Position numbers and translations under genes: made by a program
NCBI GenBank assembly: GCA_964057225.1
Contig: CAXKVF010000092.1
Location: 79,473 to 143,472, forward strand
DNA: 64,000 bases
Source: Auanema rhodensis
Taxonomy: Eukaryota; Nematoda; Chromadorea; Rhabditida; Rhabditidae
Direction of reading: 5' to 3'
Notes under the pieces: generated by a model
Database searches by the model: none
Seen by the model: only the letters and a program-made list of their open reading frames with translations
Told to the model about the DNA's origin: nothing
In this document: positions 10,173 through 21,109 of the stretch, piece after piece
How positions within the stretch are numbered: position 1 is the stretch's first letter
Layout: each line of letters opens with the position of its first letter

Positions 10173-10256
10173 CCAATATCAATAAAAATTTGTTTTTAGA
10201 CTAATATGGACATGGGGAATCTAATTTTGAAAACCGCATCTCTTTATCTTTCACGT

Positions 10257-10298
10257 GAAGCGAGTTACATACCAAGTGAAGCGAGTTACATACCAAGT
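10257..10298 (-). repeat. 21-bp internal tandem duplication, copy 12 (inverted)
   Basis: Reverse-complement form, equivalent of 7223-7264 shifted by 3034 bp. Confidence 0.96.
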
Positions 10299-10629
10299 GC
10301 ACATCACGTGTACATTTAATTAGCATAAATTAAAGTTCACGTAAATTTCAAAGTCATGGTTACCATGCACCAATATCAATAAAAATTTGTTTTTAGACTA
10401 ATATGGACATGGGGAATCTAATTTTGAAAACCGTATCTCTTTATCTTTCACGTGAAGCGAGTTACATACCAAGTGCACATCACGTGTACATTTAATTAGC
10501 ATAAATTAAAGTTCACGTAAATTTCAAAGTCATGGTTACCATGCACCAATATCAATAAAAATTTGTTTTTAGACTAATATGGACATGGGGAATCTAATTT
10601 TGAAAACCGCATCTCTTTATCTTTCACGT

Positions 10630-10671
10630 GAAGCGAGTTACATACCAAGTGAAGCGAGTTACATACCAAGT
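10630..10671 (-). repeat. 21-bp internal tandem duplication, copy 13 (inverted)
   Basis: Reverse-complement form, equivalent of 7596-7637 shifted by 3034 bp. Confidence 0.96.
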
Positions 10672-11368
10672 GCACATCACGTGTACATTTAATTAGCATA
10701 AATTAAAGTTCACGTAAATTTCAAAGTCATGGTTACCATGCACCAATATCAATAAAAATTTGTTTTTAGACTAATATGGACATGGGGAATCTAATTTTGA
10801 AAACCGCATCTCTTTATCTTTCACGTGAAGCGAGTTACATACCAAGTGCACATCACGTGTACATTTAATTAGCATAAATTAAAGTTCACGTAAATTTCAA
10901 AGTCATGGTTACCATGCACCAATATCAATAAAAATTTGTTTTTAGACTAATATGGACATGGGGAATCTAATTTTGAAAACCGCATCTCTTTATCTTTCAC
11001 GTGAAGCGAGTTACATACCAAGTGCACATCACGTGTACATTTAATTAGCATAAATTAAAGTTCACGTAAATTTCAAAGTCATGGTTACCATGCACCAATA
11101 TCTATAAAAATTTGTTTTTAGACTAATATGGACATGGGGAATCTAATTTTGAAAACCGCATCTCTTTATCTTTCACGTGAAGCGAGTTACATACCAAGTG
11201 CACATCACGTGTACATTTAATTAGCATAAATTAAAGTTCACGTAAATTTCAAAGTCATGGTTACCATGCACCAATATCAATAAAAATTTGTTTTTAGACT
11301 AATATGGACATGGGGAATCTAATTTTGAAAACCGCATCTCTTTATCTTTCACGTGAAGCGAGTTACAT

Positions 11369-11404
11369 GAAAGTTACGTGAACTTTAATTTATGCTAATT
11401 AAAT
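11369..11404 (+). repeat. 36-bp flanking direct repeat, right side of inverted block 2
   Basis: Identical to 10137-10172 and to the pair around block 1. After it the array continues in the direct orientation to the end of the window without another flip. Confidence 0.92.
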
Positions 11405-11595
11405 GTACACGTGATGTGCACTTGGTATGTAACTCGCTTCACGTGAAAGATAAAGAGATGCGGTTTTCAAAATTAGATTCCCCATGTCCATATTAGTCTA
11501 AAAACAAATTTTTATTGATATTGGTGCATGGTAACCATGACTTTGAAATTTACGTGAACTTTAATTTATGCTAATTAAATGTACACGTGATGTGC

Positions 11596-11637
11596 ACTTG
11601 GTATGTAACTCGCTTCACTTGGTATGTAACTCGCTTC
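11596..11637 (+). repeat. 21-bp internal tandem duplication, copy 14 (last)
   Basis: Halves 11596-11616 and 11617-11637. I found no further copy in the remaining 52 kb, so this marks the right limit of the 21-bp-duplication domain. Confidence 0.95.
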
Positions 11638-12004
11638 ACGTGAAAGATGAAGAGATGCGGTTTTCAAAATTAGATTCCCCATGTCCATATTAGTCTAAAA
11701 ACAAATTTTTATTGATATTGGTGCATGGTAACCATGACTTTGAAATTTACGTGAACTTTAATTTATGCTAATTAAATGTACACGTGATGTGCACTTGGTA
11801 TGTAACTCGCTTCACGTGAAAGATAAAGAGATGCGGTTTTCAAAATTAGATTCCCCATGTCCATATTAGTCTAAAAACAAATTTTTATTGATATTGGTGC
11901 ATGGTAACCATGACTTTGAAATTTACGTGAACTTTAATTTATGCTAATTAAATGTACACGTGATGTGCACTTGGTATGTAACTCGCTTCACGTGAAAGAT
12001 AAAG

Positions 12005-12098
12005 AGATGCGGTTTTCAAAATTAGATTCCCCATGTCCATATTAGTCTAAAAACAAATTTTTATTGATATTGGTGCATGGTAACCATGACTTTGAAAG
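12005..12098 (+). repeat. Truncated 94-bp monomer (82-bp deletion)
   Basis: The monomer runs normally to 'gactttgaaa' and then jumps to 'gagatgcgg', the start of the next unit. Offsets 94-175 are missing, and with them all three ACGTG cores and the 105-124 inverted repeat. Three A are shared between the two sides, compatible with microhomology-mediated joining. It is the only large deletion in the window and sits at the boundary between the irregular and regular parts. Confidence 0.95.
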
Positions 12099-12336
12099 AG
12101 ATGCGGTTTTCAAAATTAGATTCCCCATGTCCATATTAGTCTAAAAACAAATTTTTATTGGTATTGGTGCATGGTAACCATGACTTTGAAATTTACGTGA
12201 ACTTTAATTTATGCTAATTAAATGTACACGTGATGTGCACTTGGTATGTAACTCGCTTCACGTGAAAGATAAAGAGATGCGGTTTTCAAAATTAGATTCC
12301 CCATGTCCATATTAGTCTAAAAACAAATTTTTATTG

Positions 12337-13089
12337 GTATTGGTGCATGGTAACCATGACTTTGAAATTTACGTGAACTTTAATTTATGCTAATTAAATG
12401 TACACGTGATGTGCACTTGGTATGTAACTCGCTTCACGTGAAAGATAAAGAGATGCGGTTTTCAAAATTAGATTCCCCATGTCCATATTAGTCTAAAAAC
12501 AAATTTTTATTGATATTGGTGCATGGTAACCATGACTTTGAAATTTACGTGAACTTTAATTTATGCTAATTAAATGTACACGTGATGTGCACTTGGTATG
12601 TAACTCGCTTCACGTGAAAGATAAGGAGATGCGGTTTTCAAAATTAGATTCCCCATGTCCATATTAGTCTAAAAACAAATTTTTATTGATATTGGTGCAT
12701 GGTAACCATGACTTTGAAATTTACGTGAACTTTAATTTATGCTAATTAAATGTACACGTGATGTGCACTTGGTATGTAACTCGCTTCACGTGAAAGATAA
12801 AGAGATGCGGTATTCAAAATTAGATTCCCCATGTCCATATTAGTCTAAAAACAAATTTTTATTGATATTGGTTCATGGTAACCATGACTTTGAAATTTAC
12901 GTGAACTTTAATTTATGCTAATTAAATGTACACGTGATGTGCACTTGGTATGTAACTCGCTTCACGTGAAAGATAAAGAGATGCGGTTTTCAAAATTAGA
13001 TTCCCCATGTCCATATTAGTCTAAAAACAAATTTTTATTGATATTGGTTCATGGTAACCATGACTTTGAAATTTACGTGAACTTTAATT
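12337..13089 (+). repeat. Marker block 'ggtattgg - aagg - tattc - taatgct', copy 1
   Basis: Four substitutions occur in a fixed order and spacing: 'attggtattgg' at 12337, 'gataagg' 288 bp later (12625), 'gcggtattc' 186 bp after that (12811) and 'taatgct' 278 bp on (13089). The same order and spacing return at 15681, 17969 and, without the last marker, 21137. It identifies a multi-monomer block that has been copied as a unit. Confidence 0.8.
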
Positions 13090-13671
13090 AATGCTAATTA
13101 AATGTACACGTGATGTGCACTTGGTATGTAACTCGCTTCACGTGAAAGATAAAGAGATGCGGTTTTCAAAATTAGATTCCCCATGTCCATATTAGTCTAA
13201 AAACAAATTTTTATTGATATTGGTGCATGGTAACCATGACTTTGAAATTTACGTGAACTTTAATTTATGCTAATTAAATGTACACGTGATGTGCACTTGG
13301 TATGTAACTCGCTTCACGTGAAAGATAAAGAGATGCGGTTTTCAAAATTAGATTCCCCATGTCCATATTAGTCTAAAAACAAATTTTTATTGATATTGGT
13401 GCATGGTAACCATGACTTTGAAAGTTACGTGAACTTTAATTTATGCTAATTAAATGTACACGTGATGTGCACTTGGTATGTAACTCGCTTCACGTGAAAG
13501 ATAAAGAGATGCGGTTTTCAATATTAGATTCCCCATGTCCATATTAGTCTAAAAACAAATTTTTATTGATATTGGTTCATGGTAACCATGACTTTGAAAT
13601 TTACGTGAACTTTAATTTATGCTAATTAAATGTACACGTGATGTGCACTTGGTATGTAACTCGCTTCACGT

Positions 13672-14024
13672 GAAAGATAAAGAGATGCGGTTTTCAAAAT
13701 TAGATTCCCCATGTCCATATTAGTCTAAAAACAAATTTTTATTGATATTGGTGCATGGTAACCATGACTTTGAAAGTTACGTGAACTTTAATTTATGCTA
13801 ATTAAATGTACACGTGATGTGCACTTGGTATGTAACTCGCTTCACGTGAAAGATAAAGAGATGCGGTTTTCAATATTAGATTCCCCATGTCCATATTAGT
13901 CTAAAAACAAATTTTTATTGATATTGGTTCATGGTAACCATGACTTTGAAATTTACGTGAACTTTAATTTATGCTAATTAAATGTACACGTGGTGTGCAC
14001 TTGGTATGTAACTCGCTTCACGTG
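13672..14024 (+). repeat. Second copy of a 352-bp dimer with the 'caatatt' marker
   Basis: The variant 'ttttcaatattag' appears at about 13522 and again 352 bp later (13874), accompanied by G at offset 94 in the preceding monomers. This indicates a local two-monomer duplication. The variant returns at 17042, 3168 bp (18 monomers) after 13874, together with 'cacttag' (14179 and 17347) and 'taatgct' (14673 and 17841) at the same distance. Limits are approximate. Confidence 0.65.
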
Positions 14025-15680
14025 AAAGATAAAGAGATGCGGTTTTCAAAATTAGATTCCCCATGTCCATATTAGTCTAAAAACAAATTTTTATTGATAT
14101 TGGTGCATGGTAACCATGACTTTGAAATTTACGTGAACTTTAATTTATGCTAATTAAATGTACACGTGATGTGCACTTAGTATGTAACTCGCTTCACGTG
14201 AAAGATAAAGAGATGCGGTTTTCAAAATTAGATTCCCCATGTCCATATTAGTCTAAAAACAAATTTTTATTGATATTGGTGCATGGTAACCATGACTTTG
14301 AAATTTACGTGAACTTTAATTTATGCTAATTAAATGTACACGTGATGTGCACTTGGTATGTAACTCGCTTCACGTGAAAGATAAAGAGATGCGGTATTCA
14401 AAATTAGATTCCCCATGTCCATATTAGTCTAAAAACAAATTTTTATTGATATTGGTTCATGGTAACCATGACTTTGAAATTTACGTGAACTTTAATTTAT
14501 GCTAATTAAATGTACACGTGATGTGCACTTGGTATGTAACTCGCTTCACGTGAAAGATAAAGAGATGCGGTTTTCAAAATTAGATTCCCCATGTCCATAT
14601 TAGTCTAAAAACAAATTTTTATTGATATTGGTTCATGGTAACCATGACTTTGAAATTTACGTGAACTTTAATTAATGCTAATTAAATGTACACGTGATGT
14701 GCACTTGGTATGTAACTCGCTTCACGTGAAAGATAAAGAGATGCGGTTTTCAAAATTAGATTCCCCATGTCCATATTAGTCTAAAAACAAATTTTTATTG
14801 ATATTGGTGCATGGTAACCATGACTTTGAAATTTACGTGAACTTTAATTTATGCTAATTAAATGTACACGTGATGTGCACTTGGTATGTAACTCGCTTCA
14901 CGTGAAAGATAAAGAGATGCGGTTTTCAAAATTAGATTCCCCATGTCCATATTAGTCTAAAAACAAATTTTTATTGATATTGGTTCATGGTAACCATGAC
15001 TTTGAAATTTACGTGAACTTTAATTTATGCTAATTAAATGTACACGTGATGTGCACTTGGTATGTAACTCGCTTCACGTGAAAGATAAAGAGATGCGGTT
15101 TTCAAAATTAGATTCCCCATGTCCATATTAGTCTAAAAACAAATTTTTATTGATATTGGTTCATGGTAACCATGACTTTGAAATTTACGTGAACTTTAAT
15201 TAATGCTAATTAAATGTACACGTGATGTGCACTTGGTATGTAACTCGCTTCACGTGAAAGATAAAGAGATGCGGTTTTCAAAATTAGATTCCCCATGTCC
15301 ATATTAGTCTAAAAACAAATTTTTATTGGTATTGGTGCATGGTAACCATGACTTTGAAATTTACGTGAACTTTAATTTATGCTAATTAAATGTACACGTG
15401 ATGTGCACTTGGTATGTAACTCGCTTCACGTGAAAGATAAAGAGATGCGGTTTTCAAAATTAGATTCCCCATGTCCATATTAGTCTAAAAACAAATTTTT
15501 ATTGATATTGGTTCATGGTAACCATGACTTTGAAATTTACGTGAACTTTAATTAATGCTAATTAAATGTACACGTGATGTGCACTTGGTATGTAACTCGC
15601 TTCACGTGAAAGATAAAGAGATGCGGTTTTCAAAATTAGATTCCCCATGTCCATATTAGTCTAAAAACAAATTTTTATTG

Positions 15681-16433
15681 GTATTGGTGCATGGTAACCA
15701 TGACTTTGAAATTTACGTGAACTTTAATTTATGCTAATTAAATGTACACGTGATGTGCACTTGGTATGTAACTCGCTTCACGTGAAAGATAAAGAGATGC
15801 GGTTTTCAAAATTAGATTCCCCATGTCCATATTAGTCTGAAAACAAATTTTTATTGATATTGGTGCATGGTAACCATGACTTTGAAATTTACGTGAACTT
15901 TAATTTATGCTAATTAAATGTACACGTGATGTGCACTTGGTATGTAACTCGCTTCACGTGAAAGATAAGGAGATGCGGTTTTCAAAATTAGATTCCCCAT
16001 GTCCATATTAGTCTAAAAACAAATTTTTATTGATATTGGTGCATGGTAACCATGACTTTGAAATTTACGTGAACTTTAATTTATGCTAATTAAATGTACA
16101 CGTGATGTGCACTTGGTATGTAACTCGCTTCACGTGAAAGATAAAGAGATGCGGTATTCAAAATTAGATTCCCCATGTCCATATTAGTCTAAAAACAAAT
16201 TTTTATTGATATTGGTTCATGGTAACCATGACTTTGAAATTTACGTGAACTTTAATTTATGCTAATTAAATGTACACGTGATGTGCACTTGGTATGTAAC
16301 TCGCTTCACGTGAAAGATAAAGAGATGCGGTTTTCAAAATTAGATTCCCCATGTCCATATTAGTCTAAAAACAAATTTTTATTGATATTGGTTCATGGTA
16401 ACCATGACTTTGAAATTTACGTGAACTTTAATT
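15681..16433 (+). repeat. Marker block, copy 2; first unit of the 13-mer spacing
   Basis: The block markers sit at 15681, 15969, 16155 and 16433, and a further 'gataagg' lies at 16673. All of them return 2288 bp (13 x 176) later at 17969, 18257, 18443, 18721 and 18961, which defines a 13-monomer higher-order duplication. Confidence 0.8.
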
Positions 16434-17941
16434 AATGCTAATTAAATGTACACGTGATGTGCACTTGGTATGTAACTCGCTTCACGTGAAAGATAAAGAG
16501 ATGCGGTTTTCAAAATTAGATTCCCCATGTCCATATTAGTCTAAAAACAAATTTTTATTGATATTGGTGCATGGTAACCATGACTTTGAAATTTACGTGA
16601 ACTTTAATTTATGCTAATTAAATGTACACGTGATGTGCACTTGGTATGTAACTCGCTTCACGTGAAAGATAAGGAGATGCGGTTTTCAAAATTAGATTCC
16701 CCATGTCCATATTAGTCTAAAAACAAATTTTTATTGATATTGGTGCATGGTAACCATGACTTTGAAATTTACGTGAACTTTAATTTATGCTAATTAAATG
16801 TACACGTGATGTGCACTTGGTATGTAACTCGCTTCACGTGAAAGATAAAGAGATGCGGTTTTCAAAATTAGATTCCCCATGTCCATATTAGTCTAAAAAC
16901 AAATTTTTATTGATATTGGTGCATGGTAACCATGACTTTGAAAGTTACGTGAACTTTAATTTATGCTAATTAAATGTACACGTGATGTGCACTTGGTATG
17001 TAACTCGCTTCACGTGAAAGATAAAGAGATGCGGTTTTCAATATTAGATTCCCCATGTCCATATTAGTCTAAAAACAAATTTTTATTGATATTGGTTCAT
17101 GGTAACCATGACTTTGAAATTTACGTGAACTTTAATTTATGCTAATTAAATGTACACGTGATGTGCACTTGGTATGTAACTCGCTTCACGTGAAAGATAA
17201 AGAGATGCGGTTTTCAAAATTAGATTCCCCATGTCCATATTAGTCTAAAAACAAATTTTTATTGATATTGGTGCATGGTAACCATGACTTTGAAATTTAC
17301 GTGAACTTTAATTTATGCTAATTAAATGTACACGTGATGTGCACTTAGTATGTAACTCGCTTCACGTGAAAGATAAAGAGATGCGGTTTTCAAAATTAGA
17401 TTCCCCATGTCCATATTAGTCTAAAAACAAATTTTTATTGATATTGGTGCATGGTAACCATGACTTTGAAATTTACGTGAACTTTAATTTATGCTAATTA
17501 AATGTACACGTGATGTGCACTTGGTATGTAACTCGCTTCACGTGAAAGATAAAGAGATGCGGTTTTCAAAATTAGATTCCCCATGTCCATATTAGTCTAA
17601 AAACAAATTTTTATTGATATTGGTTCATGGTAACCATGACTTTGAAATTTACGTGAACTTTAATTTATGCTAATTAAATGTACACGTGATGTGCACTTGG
17701 TATGTAACTCGCTTCACGTGAAAGATAAAGAGATGCGGTTTTCAAAATTAGATTCCCCATGTCCATATTAGTCTAAAAACAAATTTTTATTGATATTGGT
17801 TCATGGTAACCATGACTTTGAAATTTACGTGAACTTTAATTAATGCTAATTAAATGTACACGTGATGTGCACTTGGTATGTAACTCGCTTCACGTGAAAG
17901 ATAAAGAGATGCGGTTTTCAAAATTAGATTCCCCATGTCCA

Positions 17942-20348
17942 GATTAGTCTAAAAACAAATTTTTATTGGTATTGGTGCATGGTAACCATGACTTTGAAAT
18001 TTACGTGAACTTTAATTTATGCTAATTAAATGTACACGTGATGTGCACTTGGTATGTAACTCGCTTCACGTGAAAGATAAAGAGATGCGGTTTTCAAAAT
18101 TAGATTCCCCATGTCCATATTAGTCTAAAAACAAATTTTTATTGATATTGGTGCATGGTAACCATGACTTTGAAATTTACGTGAACTTTAATTTATGCTA
18201 ATTAAATGTACACGTGATGTGCACTTGGTATGTAACTCGCTTCACGTGAAAGATAAGGAGATGCGGTTTTCAAAATTAGATTCCCCATGTCCATATTAGT
18301 CTAAAAACAAATTTTTATTGATATTGGTGCATGGTAACCATGACTTTGAAATTTACGTGAACTTTAATTTATGCTAATTAAATGTACACGTGATGTGCAC
18401 TTGGTATGTAACTCGCTTCACGTGAAAGATAAAGAGATGCGGTATTCAAAATTAGATTCCCCATGTCCATATTAGTCTAAAAACAAATTTTTATTGATAT
18501 TGGTTCATGGTAACCATGACTTTGAAATTTACGTGAACTTTAATTTATGCTAATTAAATGTACACGTGATGTGCACTTGGTATGTAACTCGCTTCACGTG
18601 AAAGATAAAGAGATGCGGTTTTCAAAATTAGATTCCCCATGTCCATATTAGTCTAAAAACAAATTTTTATTGATATTGGTTCATGGTAACCATGACTTTG
18701 AAATTTACGTGAACTTTAATTAATGCTAATTAAATGTACACGTGATGTGCACTTGGTATGTAACTCGCTTCACGTGAAAGATAAAGAGATGCGGTTTCCA
18801 AAATTAGATTCCCCATGTCCATATTAGTCTAAAAACAAATTTTTATTGATATTGGTGCATGGTAACCATGACTTTGAAATTTACGTGAACTTTAATTTAT
18901 GCTAATTAAATGTACACGTGATGTGCACTTGGTATGTAACTCGCTTCACGTGAAAGATAAGGAGATGCGGTTTTCAAAATTAGATTCCCCATGTCCATAT
19001 TAGTCTAAAAACAAATTTTTATTGATATTGGTGCATGGTAACCATGACTTTGAAATTTACGTGAACTTTAATTTATGCTAATTAAATGTACACGTGATGT
19101 GCACTTGGTATGTAACTCGCTTCACGTGAAAGATAAAGAGATGCGGTTTTCAAAATTAGATTCCACATGTCCATATTAGTTTAAAAACAAATTTTTATTG
19201 ATATTGGTGCATGGTAACCATGACTTTGAAATTTACGTGAACTTTAATTTATGCTAATTAAATGTACACGTGATGTGCACTTGGTATGTAACTCGCTTCA
19301 CGTGAAAGATAAAGAGATGCGGTTTTCAAAATTAGATTCCCCATGTCCATATTAGTCTAAAAACAAATTTTTATTGATATTGGTTCATGGTAACCATGAC
19401 TTTGAAATTTACGTGAACTTTAATTTATGCTAATTAAATGTACACGTGATGTGCACTTGGTATGTAACTCGCTTCACGTGAAAGATAAAGAGATGCGGTT
19501 TTCAAAATTAGATTCCCCATGTCCATATTAGTCTAAAAACAAATTTTTATTGATATTGGTGCATGGTAACCATGACTTTGAAATTTACGTGAACTTTAAT
19601 TTATGCTAATTAAATGTACACGTGATGTGCACTTGGTATGTAACTCGCTTCACGTGAAAGATAAAGAGATGCGGTTTTCAAAATTAGATTCCCCATGTCC
19701 ATATTAGTCTAAAAACAAATTTTTATTGATATTGGTTCATGGTAACCATGACTTTGAAATTTACGTGAACTTTAATTTATGCTAATTAAATGTACACGTG
19801 ATGTGCACTTGGTATGTAACTCGCTTCACGTGAAAGATAAAGAGATGCGGTTTTCAAAATTAGATTCCCCATGTCCATATTAGTCTAAAAACAAATTTTT
19901 ATTGATATTGGTGCATGGTAACCATGACTTTGAAATTTACGTGAACTTTAATTTATGCTAATTAAATGTACACGTGATGTGCACTTGGTATGTAACTCGC
20001 TTCACGTGAAAGATAAAGAGATGCGGTTTTCAAAATTAGATTCCCCATGTCCATATTAGTCTAAAAACAAATTTTTATTGATATTGGTTCATGGTAACCA
20101 TGACTTTGAAATTTACGTGAACTTTAATTTATGCTAATTAAATGTACACGTGATGTGCACTTGGTATGTAACTCGCTTCACGTGAAAGATAAAGAGATGC
20201 GGTTTTCAAAATTAGATTCCCCATGTCCATATTAGTCTAAAAACAAATTTTTATTGATATTGGTGCATGGTAACCATGACTTTGAAATTTACGTGAACTT
20301 TAATTTATGCTAATTAAATGTACACGTGATGTGCACTTGGTATGTAAA
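17942..20348 (+). repeat. 18-mer higher-order duplication (3168-bp shift), left copy
   Basis: Rare variants in this interval all recur at +3168 bp: 'tccagattag' (17942), 'ggtattgg' (17969), 'gataagg' (18257 and 18961), 'ggtattc' (18443), 'ttccacatg' (19165) and 'gtaaatcgc' (20348). Seven independent markers at one shift make a single large duplication certain in outline. The true ends lie beyond the outermost markers. It overlaps copy 3 of the marker block (17969-18721). Confidence 0.85.
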
Positions 20349-21109
20349 TCGCTTCACGTGAAAGATAAAGAGATGCGGTTTTCAAAATTAGATTCCCCAT
20401 GTCCATATTAGTTTAAAAACAAATTTTTATTGATATTGGTGCATGGTAACCATGACTTTGAAATTTACGTGAACTTTAATTTATGCTAATTAAATGTACA
20501 CGTGATGTGCACTTGGTATGTAACTCGCTTCACGTGAAAGATAAAGAGATGCGGTTTTCAAAATTAGATTCCCCATGTCCATATTAGTCTAAAAACAAAT
20601 TTTTATTGATATTGGTTCATGGTAACCATGACTTTGAAATTTACGTGAACTTTAATTTATGCTAATTAAATGTACACGTGATGTGCACTTGGTATGTAAC
20701 TCGCTTCACGTGAAAGATAAAGAGATGCGGTTTTCAAAATTAGATTCCCCATGTCCATATTAGTCTAAAAACAAATTTTTATTGATATTGGTTCATGGTA
20801 ACCATGACTTTGAAATTTACGTGAACTTTAATTTATGCTAATTAAATGTACACGTGATGTGCACTTGGTATGTAACTCGCTTCACGTGAAAGATAAAGAG
20901 ATGCGGTTTTCAAAATTAGATTCCCCATGTCCATATTAGTCTAAAAACAAATTTTTATTGATATTGGTTCATGGTAACCATGACTTTGAAATTTACGTGA
21001 ACTTTAATTTATGCTAATTAAATGTACACGTGATGTGCACTTGGTATGTAACTCGCTTCACGTGAAAGATAAAGAGATGCGGTTTTCAAAATTAGATTCC
21101 CCATGTCCA

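Larger units (their letters stand above)
8335..11368. repeat. 3034-bp complex unit, second copy
   Basis: It contains direct monomers 8335-10172 (87 bp partial, nine full monomers, 125 bp partial) and an inverted block 10173-11368. It matches the preceding unit landmark for landmark at +3034. The differences I noticed are G at 8339 against T at 5305, C at 11195 against T at 8161, and T at 10434 against C at 7400. Copies this similar imply a recent duplication, probably by unequal exchange between homologous monomers. Confidence 0.92.
10173..11368 (-). repeat. Inverted satellite block 2 (1196 bp)
   Basis: Same length and same breakpoints as block 1, shifted by exactly 3034 bp. It carries a private T at 10434 ('accgtatctc' for 'accgcatctc') and the ancestral C at 11195. 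It was most likely produced by tandem duplication of block 1 with its flanks, not by an independent inversion. Confidence 0.95.
11369..12098 (+). repeat. Direct-orientation segment between inverted block 2 and the regular array
   Basis: It consists of an 87-bp partial monomer (11369-11455), three full monomers (11456-12004, one with the last 21-bp duplication) and a truncated monomer (12005-12098). It is the last irregular stretch in the window. Confidence 0.93.
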
